Positions 15,699 through 24,261 of a stretch of 33,340 bases of DNA are shown piece by piece. The notes beneath the pieces are model-generated. The model was not told the origin of the DNA, made no database searches, and saw nothing but the letters and a program-made list of their open reading frames with translations. A program made the position numbers and the translations under genes. Position 1 is the first letter of the stretch, and every line of letters starts with the position of its first letter. This stretch comes from Fastidiosipila sp964627125. GTDB taxonomy: Bacteria; Bacillota; Clostridia; Saccharofermentanales; Fastidiosipilaceae. Location: the NCBI GenBank assembly GCA_964627125.1, contig CAZVJQ010000019.1, positions 1 to 33,340 of the forward strand, written 5' to 3'.

Positions 15699-16901
15699 AT
15701 GACTAATAAAAAGATAAATAGAACAAATACAAAAGTTAGGACAGTCTCTGCAAGCTTATTAATGCTATTTGTAATGGCATTCTTGGCTGCATGTAGCAGT
15801 AATGCTGTGCCTGAACTTATGCAATATGGAACTTATGGGGCAGATGTTGCAACTCATATAGCTAGAACCTACCCAAGAAGAGTTGCTGGACAAGATGCAG
15901 AACGCCAAACAGCTCAATATATTAAAGAGCAATTCACAGACCTTGGTTACTCCTTTGAAGAGCAAACTGTAAATTTAAGCTCAGGTGGCACATCTAGCAA
16001 TATTATCGTAAGAATTCCTGGTAAAGGTTTTGTTGCTAATGAATCAAGTGATGAAAATCTAAACTATGAAGTTTATGATAGACGTGCTAAATCAGCAGAT
16101 GGTTTGTTCAATAGATCAGTTATAGTTGCAGCAAGATACGACAGTGACCCAAATAGTCCTGAAGGTAATCAAGCGCTCTCTGATAATGCATCAGGAGTTG
16201 GAGCTCTATTAACTCTTGCCAGACAACTTAAAGAATACACCATGGGCTACGATATAACTCTAATTGCACTAGGTGGTGGTTATGATAACTATGCTGGATC
16301 TAGAGCATTCGCAGCAACACTTAATGAGACTCAAATTCAAGAGATTGATACATTCTTTGAATTTAGAAGTCTCTACTCAGGTGATAAATTGTATGCAAGT
16401 TCTGGTTGGTCATCCACATATCCAAATCAAAAATATCGCTTAAGACAACCTATGTATGAATTAGCAGATGTTGCTCAAAACGAGAGTGTAAACTCTTACA
16501 CTGGTGTTTCTTTATACCAAAACCAATTAAGCTTCATGATCCCAAATATTTTATTTGAGCAAACTCCACCAAGTGGTATGGGAGCTCCTGCCGAGACTGT
16601 AATGTTAAGAGAAATTTCTACAACTTTATCTGACTACAGAGTATTTGATCAATTAGGTGTACCTACAGTTCTATTTGAATCTTATAACTTCACAGGGGAT
16701 AGCATGGAAGAAGTATCTGAAACTGTTGACCCTAACTTCGCTTCAACAAATTATGGTATTAGATCTACAGCTTTTGACAATATTGAAACTTTAGCTCAAT
16801 ACAACGATGATACAGAACTTGAAGATAGAATTAATGCATCTGCATTTATCGTATTGAAGGGTATTGCCACAGGAGTAATTGGTAGCGATACAAGTTATTA
16901 A
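15699..16901 (+). CDS. Lipoprotein with M28-type aminopeptidase fold and degenerate zinc site
   Basis: The 400-residue protein has a lipoprotein signal (residues 1-31, lipobox LAAC, C32), so it should be tethered outside the membrane. The body matches peptidase family M28: YPRRVAGQDAERQTAQYIKE, then AARYDSDPNSPEGNQALSDNASGVGALLTLAR, then GSRAF and GVPTVLFES. The zinc ligands are mostly changed. The first His of AHYDS is R146; the Asp of DDNASG is kept (D162); the Glu-Glu pair usually in a GxEExGLxGS context is replaced by LGGGYDNYAGS (191-201); the next Asp seems to be E221; the last His of SDHxxF is Y313. Hydrolysis is therefore unlikely, and a binding role is inferred. AGAAG precedes the ATG. 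The HemW-like gene follows almost directly. Confidence 0.82.
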   Translation: MTNKKINRTNTKVRTVSASLLMLFVMAFLAACSSNAVPELMQYGTYGADVATHIARTYPRRVAGQDAERQTAQYIKEQFTDLGYSFEEQTVNLSSGGTSSNIIVRIPGKGFVANESSDENLNYEVYDRRAKSADGLFNRSVIVAARYDSDPNSPEGNQALSDNASGVGALLTLARQLKEYTMGYDITLIALGGGYDNYAGSRAFAATLNETQIQEIDTFFEFRSLYSGDKLYASSGWSSTYPNQKYRLRQPMYELADVAQNESVNSYTGVSLYQNQLSFMIPNILFEQTPPSGMGAPAETVMLREISTTLSDYRVFDQLGVPTVLFESYNFTGDSMEEVSETVDPNFASTNYGIRSTAFDNIETLAQYNDDTELEDRINASAFIVLKGIATGVIGSDTSY

Positions 16902-16905
16902 TCCT

Positions 16906-17973
16906 ATGAACTTAGTTCCTGACCATATATTCATTAATATAGATATAGATGAAAATAGCTTAATCTTTAATGATCAAGTAAATAAGTACTTTTATGTATT
17001 AAATAAAGAAATTGATGAAGTCTTGGCTTCACTGGATTTATCTAGTGAAATCAAGACTATTTATTTGGCTACAAGTTCAGATATATCTGACTTCCAAGAT
17101 TTACTAATAGACCTACTGACTAAGCTAAACAACAAATTAAACTATGCAGATGATCTTGAAATTAGTGTAGAAATATACCCAAATAGTAATTGGGATTATT
17201 CTGAATTGGCTTTGGCAAAAGTAAATCGTCTAGTAATTAAACAATATAGTTTTTCTGAAAGTAATTTAGCTTATTTAGGTTTAGAGCAAAATGAGTTTAA
17301 TGAAACAGTAAAATCAGCACGTTTAGGTGGTATAGACAACATAAGTGTAGACTTGCTCTATAACTTTCCAGGTGAGAGCAAAGCTGAATTATCCATATTA
17401 ATTGAGAGTGATATCAAACATGTATATATATCAGATGCTTCTTTAGTCCTAGATTTTGAATATGAAGATAATGAAAGGCAGTTATATCACTTTATAGTAG
17501 AAGAATTAGAAGAGCATGTATACGAGCACTATGAGTTATTTGCCTTGGCAAAACCTGGATATGAGAGTAAGCATAACTTAACTTACTGGAATCAAAAAGA
17601 GTATCTTGCCTTCGGTGCTTCTGCTGCAGGATACTTAAATAATACTAGGTTTAGAAATCCAGACTATATAGATGAATACTTTGAAAGAGTACTTAATAAG
17701 CATGAGTATATAGTAGATGAAGTTATTACTGATATAAGTAAGAAGCAAGAATATTTCATTTTGTCTTTAAATAAGAAGAATGGTTTTTCAAGAGCAGAGT
17801 ATATTGATAAATTTGCTAGTGATTGGAGCAAGTCTGTAGATGAATTACTAAATAAACTTGTAGAAGAAGACTTACTTCAACATACAGATAATCGCTACAG
17901 TATCAGTAAAAAAGGCCTGGATTATGTAGACCTAATTATGAGTGAATTCTTTGTTGATAATTTGTTTAAATAA
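16906..17973 (+). CDS. HemW/coproporphyrinogen-oxidase-like protein without radical-SAM cysteines
   Basis: HemW is a radical-SAM heme chaperone. This 355-residue homologue keeps the family's fold markers: NRLVIKQYSFSESNLAYLGL (for NRxSxGxQSF), ARLGGIDNISVDLLYNFPGES (for DLIYGLPGQT) and FALAKPGYESKHNLTYWN plus FGASAAGYL (for FAKPGxExxHNxxYW and GAHSYL), with a winged-helix-like C-terminus. The CxxxCxxC cluster site is absent: where HIPFC is expected the sequence reads INIDIDEN, and the whole protein contains no cysteine. GGGTPS, the SAM-binding motif, reads LATSSD (54-59). It sits in the usual hemW position just before hrcA. ATG 16906 fits the family N-terminus and lies four bases after the previous stop; an alternative TTG at 16879 has AGGAG but poor spacing. 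It cannot be a working radical-SAM enzyme. Confidence 0.82.
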   Translation: MNLVPDHIFINIDIDENSLIFNDQVNKYFYVLNKEIDEVLASLDLSSEIKTIYLATSSDISDFQDLLIDLLTKLNNKLNYADDLEISVEIYPNSNWDYSELALAKVNRLVIKQYSFSESNLAYLGLEQNEFNETVKSARLGGIDNISVDLLYNFPGESKAELSILIESDIKHVYISDASLVLDFEYEDNERQLYHFIVEELEEHVYEHYELFALAKPGYESKHNLTYWNQKEYLAFGASAAGYLNNTRFRNPDYIDEYFERVLNKHEYIVDEVITDISKKQEYFILSLNKKNGFSRAEYIDKFASDWSKSVDELLNKLVEEDLLQHTDNRYSISKKGLDYVDLIMSEFFVDNLFK

Positions 17974-18000
17974 AATATTATAATCATTAAAAAGTATAAA

Positions 18001-18029
18001 TTGACTTTATTTGTCTTTTGCTTTATTCT
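18001..18029 (+). promoter_or_regulatory. Sigma-A-type promoter of the hrcA operon
   Basis: TTGACT at 18001-18006 and TATTCT at 18024-18029 are separated by 17 bases. The expected start site near 18036 falls inside the CIRCE operator, so bound HrcA would block initiation. Confidence 0.75.
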
Positions 18030-18033
18030 ATTT

Positions 18034-18060
18034 TTAGCACTCAAGAGATATGAGTGCTAA
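18034..18060 (+). promoter_or_regulatory. CIRCE operator (HrcA binding site)
   Basis: A perfect inverted repeat TTAGCACTC, nine bases, GAGTGCTAA matches the CIRCE consensus exactly. It lies 21 bases upstream of the hrcA start and directly downstream of the promoter. HrcA, made by the next gene, binds CIRCE with help from GroEL and is released on heat or protein-folding stress, so hrcA-grpE-dnaK should be autoregulated. Confidence 0.97.
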
Positions 18061-18081
18061 TTTATGGAAGGGGCTAATAAA

Positions 18082-19125
18082 ATGGATTTAACTACACGTC
18101 AAAATAGAATTTTAAAATTAGTATTAGATCTATATATTCAGACTGCAGAACCTGTTGGTTCTAAGGCAATCTCTGAATCTGTAAATGGTGAAATTAGCTC
18201 CGCTACTATTCGTAATGAGATGAGTCATTTAGAGGAGTTAGGTTTATTAGAAAAACCTCATGTGTCAGCAGGAAGAATTCCTACTGATAAGGCATATAGA
18301 GAGTATGTAGACAATTTAATGACTGTATCTAACCTCAACGATATTCAGATTAAACAACTTAATCAAGAATTCTTAACTTGCCTAGAAGAGAATGGTGATG
18401 TATTAGAGAGTGCTTCTAACTTATTGAGTCAGAGAACTGGCTATGCATCTGTTAGCTTAAGCCCTAAGGCACAAGCTTCATTTGTTAAAGAGTTAAAGAT
18501 TCTCATGATTGAACCTGGAAGTGCTCTAGTGATTGCTATCATTTCTCCAGGGATAGTGCATGATAGATTAATTAGAATTAATGAGATATTTTCTAATGAG
18601 GACTTACAAATTATTTCTCATGAACTTGAGAAGATGACTAGAGGTGTACATATAGATGATATAACTTTAGTTGCCTTACAAGAAGTGAGTACTAATCTTA
18701 ATGTGGATCCAGCTACTATTAATCAGTTGCTATATGAAGTTTATATAACTATTAAACAAGCTGATGAACTTGAGTTGAAGATAGATGGTATAGGAAACTT
18801 AACAAGACAGCCTGAATTTAATTCAGTTGATCAGTTGAGTAACTTGTATACTGCTTTGACCAAGAATAGGATGCTTGCAGCATATATATCTGATGAGACT
18901 GATAAGAATCAAGAAAGTTTAATGATTAGAATTGGACAAGAGATTCAAATTGCTAACTTGGATACTGTGAGTTTAATATCAACTAGCTATAAGTTTAACG
19001 ATAAGTTGACAGGGACAATTGGAATAGTAGGTCCTAAGAGAATGGATTATGAATCATTACTGCCTAAGATTTCATTTATGAGATATAAGTTAAATGATTT
19101 ATATGATAAAGGTTTAGTTAATTAA
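18082..19125 (+). CDS. hrcA: Heat-inducible transcription repressor HrcA
   Basis: HrcA represses class I heat-shock genes by binding CIRCE, which is found just upstream. The 347-residue protein begins MDLTTRQNRILKLVLDLYIQ, the winged-helix DNA-binding domain, with the recognition-helix region ISSATIRNEMSHLEELGLLEKPHVSAGRIPTDKAYREYV, one of the most conserved parts of HrcA. The C-terminal part is the GAF-like and dimerisation region. ATG 18082 is chosen because GGAAGGGG lies eight bases before it; an in-frame ATG at 18064 would place that site inside the gene. It is the first gene of the operon with grpE (32 bases away) and dnaK. Confidence 0.97.
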   Translation: MDLTTRQNRILKLVLDLYIQTAEPVGSKAISESVNGEISSATIRNEMSHLEELGLLEKPHVSAGRIPTDKAYREYVDNLMTVSNLNDIQIKQLNQEFLTCLEENGDVLESASNLLSQRTGYASVSLSPKAQASFVKELKILMIEPGSALVIAIISPGIVHDRLIRINEIFSNEDLQIISHELEKMTRGVHIDDITLVALQEVSTNLNVDPATINQLLYEVYITIKQADELELKIDGIGNLTRQPEFNSVDQLSNLYTALTKNRMLAAYISDETDKNQESLMIRIGQEIQIANLDTVSLISTSYKFNDKLTGTIGIVGPKRMDYESLLPKISFMRYKLNDLYDKGLVN

Positions 19126-19157
19126 GTGAATAATAATTAATAGGAAGAGGAAAATGT

Positions 19158-19715
19158 ATGTTTGGGAATAAGAAGGAAAAACCTGAAGATGAAAATCTAG
19201 ACATAGAGAATGAGGAAGCTGTTTCTGAAGAAGGTTTAAGTGAATTAGAGCTTAGAGTTCAAGAGTTAGAAGAAGCTGCTGCATTACAAAATGATCGATA
19301 CGCTAGATTAGCTGCAGAGTTTGATAACTATAAGAAGAGAACTACAAGAGAGAAGAGTAATCTTTATACAGATATCAAGGCTCAAGTTAATAAGGAATGG
19401 TTAGCATTAGTAGATAACTTAGATAGAGCAAGTGTAGCTATTGAATCATTAAGTGAAGAAGATGATAAGGTTAAGTATAAAGATGCAATAGGTGGAGTGG
19501 TTCAAATTTCTAAGCAAGCTAAGAACATTTTAGAATCTCAAGGTGTTGAAGAGATTGAAGCATTAAATCAAGTATTTAACCCAGATTTGCATGAAGCTGT
19601 ATCGATTGAAGAATCAGATGACTATGATATAGATACAGTCACAGAAGTATTGCTTAAGGGTTACAAGATTAACGATAAAGTTATTCGTCACAGTATAGTT
19701 AAGGTATCAAAATAA
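19158..19715 (+). CDS. grpE: Nucleotide exchange factor GrpE
   Basis: GrpE is the cytoplasmic exchange factor that releases ADP from DnaK. The 185-residue protein has an acidic N-terminal tail (about 1-35), a long coiled-coil helix (ELELRVQELEEAAALQNDRYARLAAEFDNYKKR) and a C-terminal beta-domain. It ends with VEEIEALNQVFNPDLHEAVS and TEVLLKGYKINDKVIRHSIVKVSK, which carry the family signature. AAGAGGA lies seven bases before the ATG. It is the second gene of the CIRCE-controlled operon; the dnaK start is 40 bases downstream. Confidence 0.97.
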   Translation: MFGNKKEKPEDENLDIENEEAVSEEGLSELELRVQELEEAAALQNDRYARLAAEFDNYKKRTTREKSNLYTDIKAQVNKEWLALVDNLDRASVAIESLSEEDDKVKYKDAIGGVVQISKQAKNILESQGVEEIEALNQVFNPDLHEAVSIEESDDYDIDTVTEVLLKGYKINDKVIRHSIVKVSK

Positions 19716-19755
19716 TAATAAATAATTACGAAAGGTATTAGGAGGAAAACAATAT

Positions 19756-21591
19756 ATGTCAAAGGTAATAGGTATAGACTTAGGTACAACAAACTCAGTT
19801 GTAGCAGTTATGGAAGGTGGAGAGCCAGTAATTATCCCAAATGCGGAGGGTGCAAGAACAACTCCTTCAGTTGTAGCATTTAGTAGAGATGGCGAAAGAT
19901 TAGTTGGACAAGTAGCTAAGCGTCAAGCAGTTACGAATCCAGATAGAACTATCCAATCAATTAAGAGAGAGATGGGTAGCTCACATACAGAAGAGATTAA
20001 TGGTAAGGAATATACACCTCAAGAGATTTCAGCAATGATTTTACAAAAATTAAAATCTGATGCGGAGGCATACTTAGGTGAGACAGTTACAGATGCAGTT
20101 ATTACTGTTCCAGCATACTTTAGTGACTCCCAGAGACAAGCTACTACAGATGCAGGTAAGATTGCAGGATTAAATGTTAGAAGAATTGTTAATGAACCTA
20201 CTGCGGCTGCTTTGGCCTATGGTTTAGATAAAGAAAGTGACCAAAATATCTTAGTGTTTGACTTAGGTGGTGGTACATTTGACGTTTCTATCTTAGAGAT
20301 TGGTGATGGTGTATTTGAAGTTTTAGCAACAGCAGGTAATAACAAACTTGGTGGTGATGACTTCGACAACGCTATTGTTGAATGGATGGTTTCTGAGTTC
20401 AAGAAAGATCAAGGAATCGACTTAAATTCAGATAATTCAGCAATGCAACGTCTAAGAGACTCTGCTGAGAAGGCTAAGATTGAGTTATCAAGTGTTCAAT
20501 CAACAAACATTAACTTACCTTACATTACTGCAGATGCTAACGGTACTAAGCACTTAGATATGACATTAAGTAGAGCTAAGTTTGAAGAATTAACAGCAAG
20601 TTTAGTAAGAGAAACAGAAGGTCCTGTTAGCCAAGCTCTAAAAGATTCAGGCTTAAGCACAAGTGATGTTGATAAGATTTTACTAGTTGGTGGCTCAACA
20701 CGTATTCCAGCAGTACAAAACTCAGTTAAGAATAAATTTAACCAAGACCCATTCAAGGGAATTAACCCAGATGAGTGTGTTGCATTAGGTGCAGCAATTC
20801 AAGCAGGTGTTTTATCTGGTGAAGTTAAGGACTTACTATTATTAGACGTAACTCCTCTATCATTAGGTATTGAAACAATGGGTGGTGTATTTACTAAGAT
20901 TATCGAAAGAAATACAACAATCCCAACTAAGAGAAGTATGGTATTCTCAACAGCTGCAGATAACCAAACTCAAGTAGATGTTCATGTTCTACAAGGTGAG
21001 CGTGAATTTGCTAGAGATAATAAAGAACTAGGAAACTTCATCCTAGGTGGTATTGCTCCAGCTCCTAGAGGTGTACCTCAAATCGAAGTTACATTCGATA
21101 TTGATGCTAATGGTATTGTTAACGTTTCTGCTAAGGATAAGGGAACAAATAAAGAAACAAGTATCACAATTACTGCTTCAAGTAACTTATCAGATGAAGA
21201 AATCGATAAGGCAGTTGCTGAAGCTGAGCAATATGCAGAAGAAGATAAGAAGCGTAAAGAAGAAGTTGAAACTAAGAATAATGCTGAATCAGCAGTCTTC
21301 CAAGCAGAGCAACTAATTAAAGAATCTGGTGATCAAATGTCTGATGAAGACAAGACTAAGATTCAAGAAGCTGCAGATACCTTGAAGGCTAGTGCTGAAG
21401 GTGATGACTACGAGCAAATGAAGACAGATTCAGAAGCTCTACAAACTGCAATCTATGAATTCAGTACTAAACTTTACCAACAAGCAGCACAACAAGCTGA
21501 AGGTGCAACAGCCGAAGATGCTGGTGATGGCAACTACAATGCAGATTTCAATGAAAATGCAGATGAAGATAGTGAAGAAACAAACGAGTAA
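19756..21591 (+). CDS. dnaK: Hsp70 chaperone DnaK
   Basis: The 611-residue ATP-dependent chaperone binds exposed hydrophobic peptides and works with DnaJ and GrpE. The nucleotide-binding domain has the three Hsp70 signatures: GIDLGTTNSVVAV near the start, VFDLGGGTFDVSIL around residue 170 and VGGSTRIPAVQ around residue 315. The substrate-binding beta-domain (DVTPLSLGIETMGG onward) and a helical lid follow, and the protein ends in an acidic tail rich in Asp, Asn and Glu. Length is normal for Gram-positive DnaK. A perfect AGGAGG precedes the ATG. It is the last gene of the CIRCE unit, with a terminator-like stem about 30 bases downstream. Confidence 0.98.
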   Translation: MSKVIGIDLGTTNSVVAVMEGGEPVIIPNAEGARTTPSVVAFSRDGERLVGQVAKRQAVTNPDRTIQSIKREMGSSHTEEINGKEYTPQEISAMILQKLKSDAEAYLGETVTDAVITVPAYFSDSQRQATTDAGKIAGLNVRRIVNEPTAAALAYGLDKESDQNILVFDLGGGTFDVSILEIGDGVFEVLATAGNNKLGGDDFDNAIVEWMVSEFKKDQGIDLNSDNSAMQRLRDSAEKAKIELSSVQSTNINLPYITADANGTKHLDMTLSRAKFEELTASLVRETEGPVSQALKDSGLSTSDVDKILLVGGSTRIPAVQNSVKNKFNQDPFKGINPDECVALGAAIQAGVLSGEVKDLLLLDVTPLSLGIETMGGVFTKIIERNTTIPTKRSMVFSTAADNQTQVDVHVLQGEREFARDNKELGNFILGGIAPAPRGVPQIEVTFDIDANGIVNVSAKDKGTNKETSITITASSNLSDEEIDKAVAEAEQYAEEDKKRKEEVETKNNAESAVFQAEQLIKESGDQMSDEDKTKIQEAADTLKASAEGDDYEQMKTDSEALQTAIYEFSTKLYQQAAQQAEGATAEDAGDGNYNADFNENADEDSEETNE

Positions 21592-21619
21592 TAACTAGCT
21601 AATTAATATTTAGTTTTAA

Positions 21620-21669
21620 ATCCGGTCAATCTCAATGTAATTTAAAAGGAGTTTGGCCGGATATATTTT
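21620..21669 (+). terminator. Terminator-like stem after dnaK
   Basis: ATCCGGTCAA at 21620-21629 pairs with TTGGCCGGAT at 21653-21662 (one G-U pair) across a 23-base loop, then ATATTTTG. The loop is long and the T-run short, so termination may be partial. The remaining 200 bases up to dnaJ hold no gene or CIRCE that I can see. Confidence 0.55.
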
Positions 21670-21886
21670 GATGTGAAATAAATATGAATCTTGAGTATGC
21701 AAAATCAAGCAAATAGTGCTTCTTACTTGCTAGCAGCGCATGATTTAGTTAAACTAGCTAGGATCAAAAAAACGAAATTTAGATATAAAAATATACTAAC
21801 AAAACTGCTTGGATGTGTTTTACTAATAAACCACCAAAAATGAAATGTCAAAGTATTTGTAAAACTACAGTATTTAGGAGAAAAGA

Positions 21887-23038
21887 ATGTCAAGTCAAAA
21901 ACGTGATTATTATGAAATATTGGGTATAGATAAGAGTGCTAGTGAAAGAGAGATTACTAAGGCTTTTCACAAAATAGCAAAGAAACATCACCCGGATGTT
22001 AACCCTGACAACCCAGAATCTGAAGAAATATTTAAGGAAGCTAATGAGGCTTATTCAGTATTAAGCGACCCTGAGCAAAAGAAAAAGTATGATCAATTTG
22101 GTCATGCGGGTGTAAATAACTCTGGATACTCAGGCGGCTCATACCAAAGCTGGGATGACTTGAATGACATCTTCGAGCAATTCTTCGGCGGGTTTGGAGG
22201 ATTTGGTGGAGGATTTTCAAGTTCTCAAGCAAGTGCAACAGGTCCACAAGTTGGTAGAGATACTCACTACAGTATAAATATTGAGTTTATGGAAGCTGCT
22301 TTTGGTATTACAAGAGAAGTTGAAGTGCAGCAATTAGATAACTGTGAAATCTGTAAGGGCTCAGGTGCTACTCCTGGAACAAGCTCAGATACTTGTGATG
22401 TCTGTAATGGGTCAGGTGTAGAGAGACGTAGAGTTCAATCAGGATTCTTTACTCAAGTGCAAACAATTCAATGTACTAAGTGTAATGGTAGAGGTAAGAT
22501 TATTCCTAATCCATGTGAGAAATGTAATGGTGGTGGAGTTGTCAGAAAACGTAAGAGTTTAACAGTTAAGATTCCAGCAGGTATTAATACAGGTGAAGTT
22601 CTAACGTTAAGAGAGCAAGGTGAGCCAGGCAAGAATGGTGGTCCACACGGTAATATGTACCTCAAGATTAATGTTAAAGAGCATGAATTATTCACAAGAC
22701 AAGGTTATGACACTTACTGTGAAGTACCTATATCTTATGCACAAGCAGCTCTTGGAGAAGAGGTTCAGATTCCTACAATTGACGGAGAAGTTACTTACGA
22801 TCTTAAAGAGGGTACACAACCAGGAGATGTTATCACTATTAAGAACAAGGGTATTCCGCACGTCAATAGAGAAAATTCGAGAGGTAACCATTACGTCACT
22901 ATAGATGTGGAAGTTCCTACAAGATTAAGTAATGAGCAAAAAGATTTATTAAGAGCATTTGATACTTCTGTTACTGGTAAGAATTACAGCAAGCAAGAGA
23001 ATTTCTTCGATAAGATTAAAAATCTCTTCAATAACTAA
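21887..23038 (+). CDS. dnaJ: Co-chaperone DnaJ (Hsp40, class A)
   Basis: DnaJ delivers substrates to DnaK and stimulates its ATPase. The 383-residue protein has a complete J-domain (about 5-70) with HPD in KKHHPDVNPD, then a Gly/Phe-rich linker (FFGGFGGFGGGFSS). The four zinc-binding CxxCxGxG repeats are CEICKGSG, CDVCNGSG, CTKCNGRG and CEKCNGGG. Two C-terminal beta-domains and the dimerisation tail follow. AGGAG lies seven bases before the ATG. It lies 295 bases after dnaK, so it may be transcribed separately or by read-through. It serves as an in-window reference for the degenerate J-like domain at 724. Confidence 0.98.
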   Translation: MSSQKRDYYEILGIDKSASEREITKAFHKIAKKHHPDVNPDNPESEEIFKEANEAYSVLSDPEQKKKYDQFGHAGVNNSGYSGGSYQSWDDLNDIFEQFFGGFGGFGGGFSSSQASATGPQVGRDTHYSINIEFMEAAFGITREVEVQQLDNCEICKGSGATPGTSSDTCDVCNGSGVERRRVQSGFFTQVQTIQCTKCNGRGKIIPNPCEKCNGGGVVRKRKSLTVKIPAGINTGEVLTLREQGEPGKNGGPHGNMYLKINVKEHELFTRQGYDTYCEVPISYAQAALGEEVQIPTIDGEVTYDLKEGTQPGDVITIKNKGIPHVNRENSRGNHYVTIDVEVPTRLSNEQKDLLRAFDTSVTGKNYSKQENFFDKIKNLFNN

Positions 23039-23068
23039 TAGCTAATTTAAATAATGATTAATTTTACT

Positions 23069-23101
23069 AAGGGGAGTTTTATACTTCCCTTATATTTTTT
23101 T
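23069..23101 (+). terminator. Rho-independent terminator after dnaJ
   Basis: AAGGGGAG at 23069-23076 pairs with CTTCCCTT at 23084-23091 (one G-U pair), followed by a long T-run. TATAAT at 23114-23119 just downstream is a possible -10 for prmA, without a clear -35. Confidence 0.8.
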
Positions 23102-23156
23102 AGAAGAAAACTTTATAATGGAAGCTAATTGAAACAAAGATAGATTGGATTTTAAA

Positions 23157-24200
23157 ATGGACTGGATAGAATTTAGTATTCAAACAAGTACAGAAGCGAG
23201 CGATGCACTTATTGAAAGATTAGTTCAATTGGGAGCAGCAGGAATCGCTAGTGTTAACCCAGATGAAATTATTAATGAGATTATTCCTATCTTGCAAGAA
23301 GATAAGACAACTGTAGTAGATGATTTAGATCAGTACAAAACTTCTAAAGTTGCAATTCTGAATGCATATTTTGCTATCGATGATGGAGTTGCTTATAACG
23401 AAGACTCCAAATTAGCTGAATATTCAGATTTTGATTCAGAGCTTGCATATAAGGATGGAAATGTTCCAAGCGGTAGATTAGAGCTTCAAGATTTCCTTTA
23501 TAGACTTCAAGAAGAAATTAATTTTATAGGTCAATTCTTAGATGTCAGCCCTGGAATTGTTACTTATGAAATTGTTGATGAGTTATCTTGGAGAGATAAG
23601 TGGAAGGAGACTTATCAATCATTTCAGCTTACTGATTCTTTCTTTGTTCAACCTACTTGGGATGATGAAGACCTAGAAGATGCTAAATATACTATTAAGC
23701 TAGATCCAGGTACTGCATTTGGTACAGGTACACATCCTACAACTATGTCTTCAGCGAAAATGTTAGAGAAGTATCTTGAAGAAGGTGTAGAAGTTTTAGA
23801 TTTAGGTACAGGGTCAGGAATTTTGGCTATAGTTGCAAGTAAGCTAGGTGCAAAATTTATAGATGCTATAGATATAGATGGTAATGCAATCTTAACTGCA
23901 ATTGAAAATGCAAGACAAAATTCTTCCTTAGAAAATATAGATTTTAGAGAAGCTGTAATAACAGATGTTGAGAAGACTTATGATTTGATTGTTGCTAACT
24001 TGACAGCGAACTTACACTTGGAAACTTTTGAAGAGTATGTGGGTCACTCTAAACCAGGAACTATCCTAATTTTATCAGGTATTATCGAGGCCAAAGCTGA
24101 CCAGGTAATGTCTGCTTTGGCCAAAACGAAATTTAAATATTTAGAAAAACTTGTAGTTAATGACTGGCATACAATAGTTTACTCTTTAATGCACGAGTGA
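23157..24200 (+). CDS. prmA: Ribosomal protein L11 methyltransferase
   Basis: PrmA uses S-adenosylmethionine to methylate ribosomal protein L11. The 347-residue protein begins MDWIEFSIQTSTEASDALIERLV, typical of the N-terminal L11-binding domain. The family signature is LDPGTAFGTGTHPTT, SAM-binding motif I is LDLGTGSGILAI, and VANLTANL is the NxxxN-type active-site loop. ATG 23157 is preferred over TTG 23145 because family proteins start with this MxWIE sequence, though the ribosome site is weak. It follows dnaJ, a common arrangement in Bacillota. The stop is TGA, which shows TGA is not recoded. The rsmE gene often found next is absent here; phosphofructokinase follows instead. Confidence 0.94.
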   Translation: MDWIEFSIQTSTEASDALIERLVQLGAAGIASVNPDEIINEIIPILQEDKTTVVDDLDQYKTSKVAILNAYFAIDDGVAYNEDSKLAEYSDFDSELAYKDGNVPSGRLELQDFLYRLQEEINFIGQFLDVSPGIVTYEIVDELSWRDKWKETYQSFQLTDSFFVQPTWDDEDLEDAKYTIKLDPGTAFGTGTHPTTMSSAKMLEKYLEEGVEVLDLGTGSGILAIVASKLGAKFIDAIDIDGNAILTAIENARQNSSLENIDFREAVITDVEKTYDLIVANLTANLHLETFEEYVGHSKPGTILILSGIIEAKADQVMSALAKTKFKYLEKLVVNDWHTIVYSLMHE

Positions 24201-24261
24201 TTTAAACTATAATGATACTAATTAAGTTTTAAAGAAATGTACAAATTAGGAGGTACTACTC

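Noticed and set aside
16879..16905. TTG start for the HemW-like gene
   Set aside because: It has AGGAG only three bases away and would overlap the upstream gene; ATG 16906 fits the family N-terminus better. The choice is not certain.
21047..21316. Plus-strand 89-codon ORF inside dnaK
   Set aside because: It is out of frame with dnaK, low in complexity (Leu/Lys/Gln rich) and explained by dnaK codon usage.
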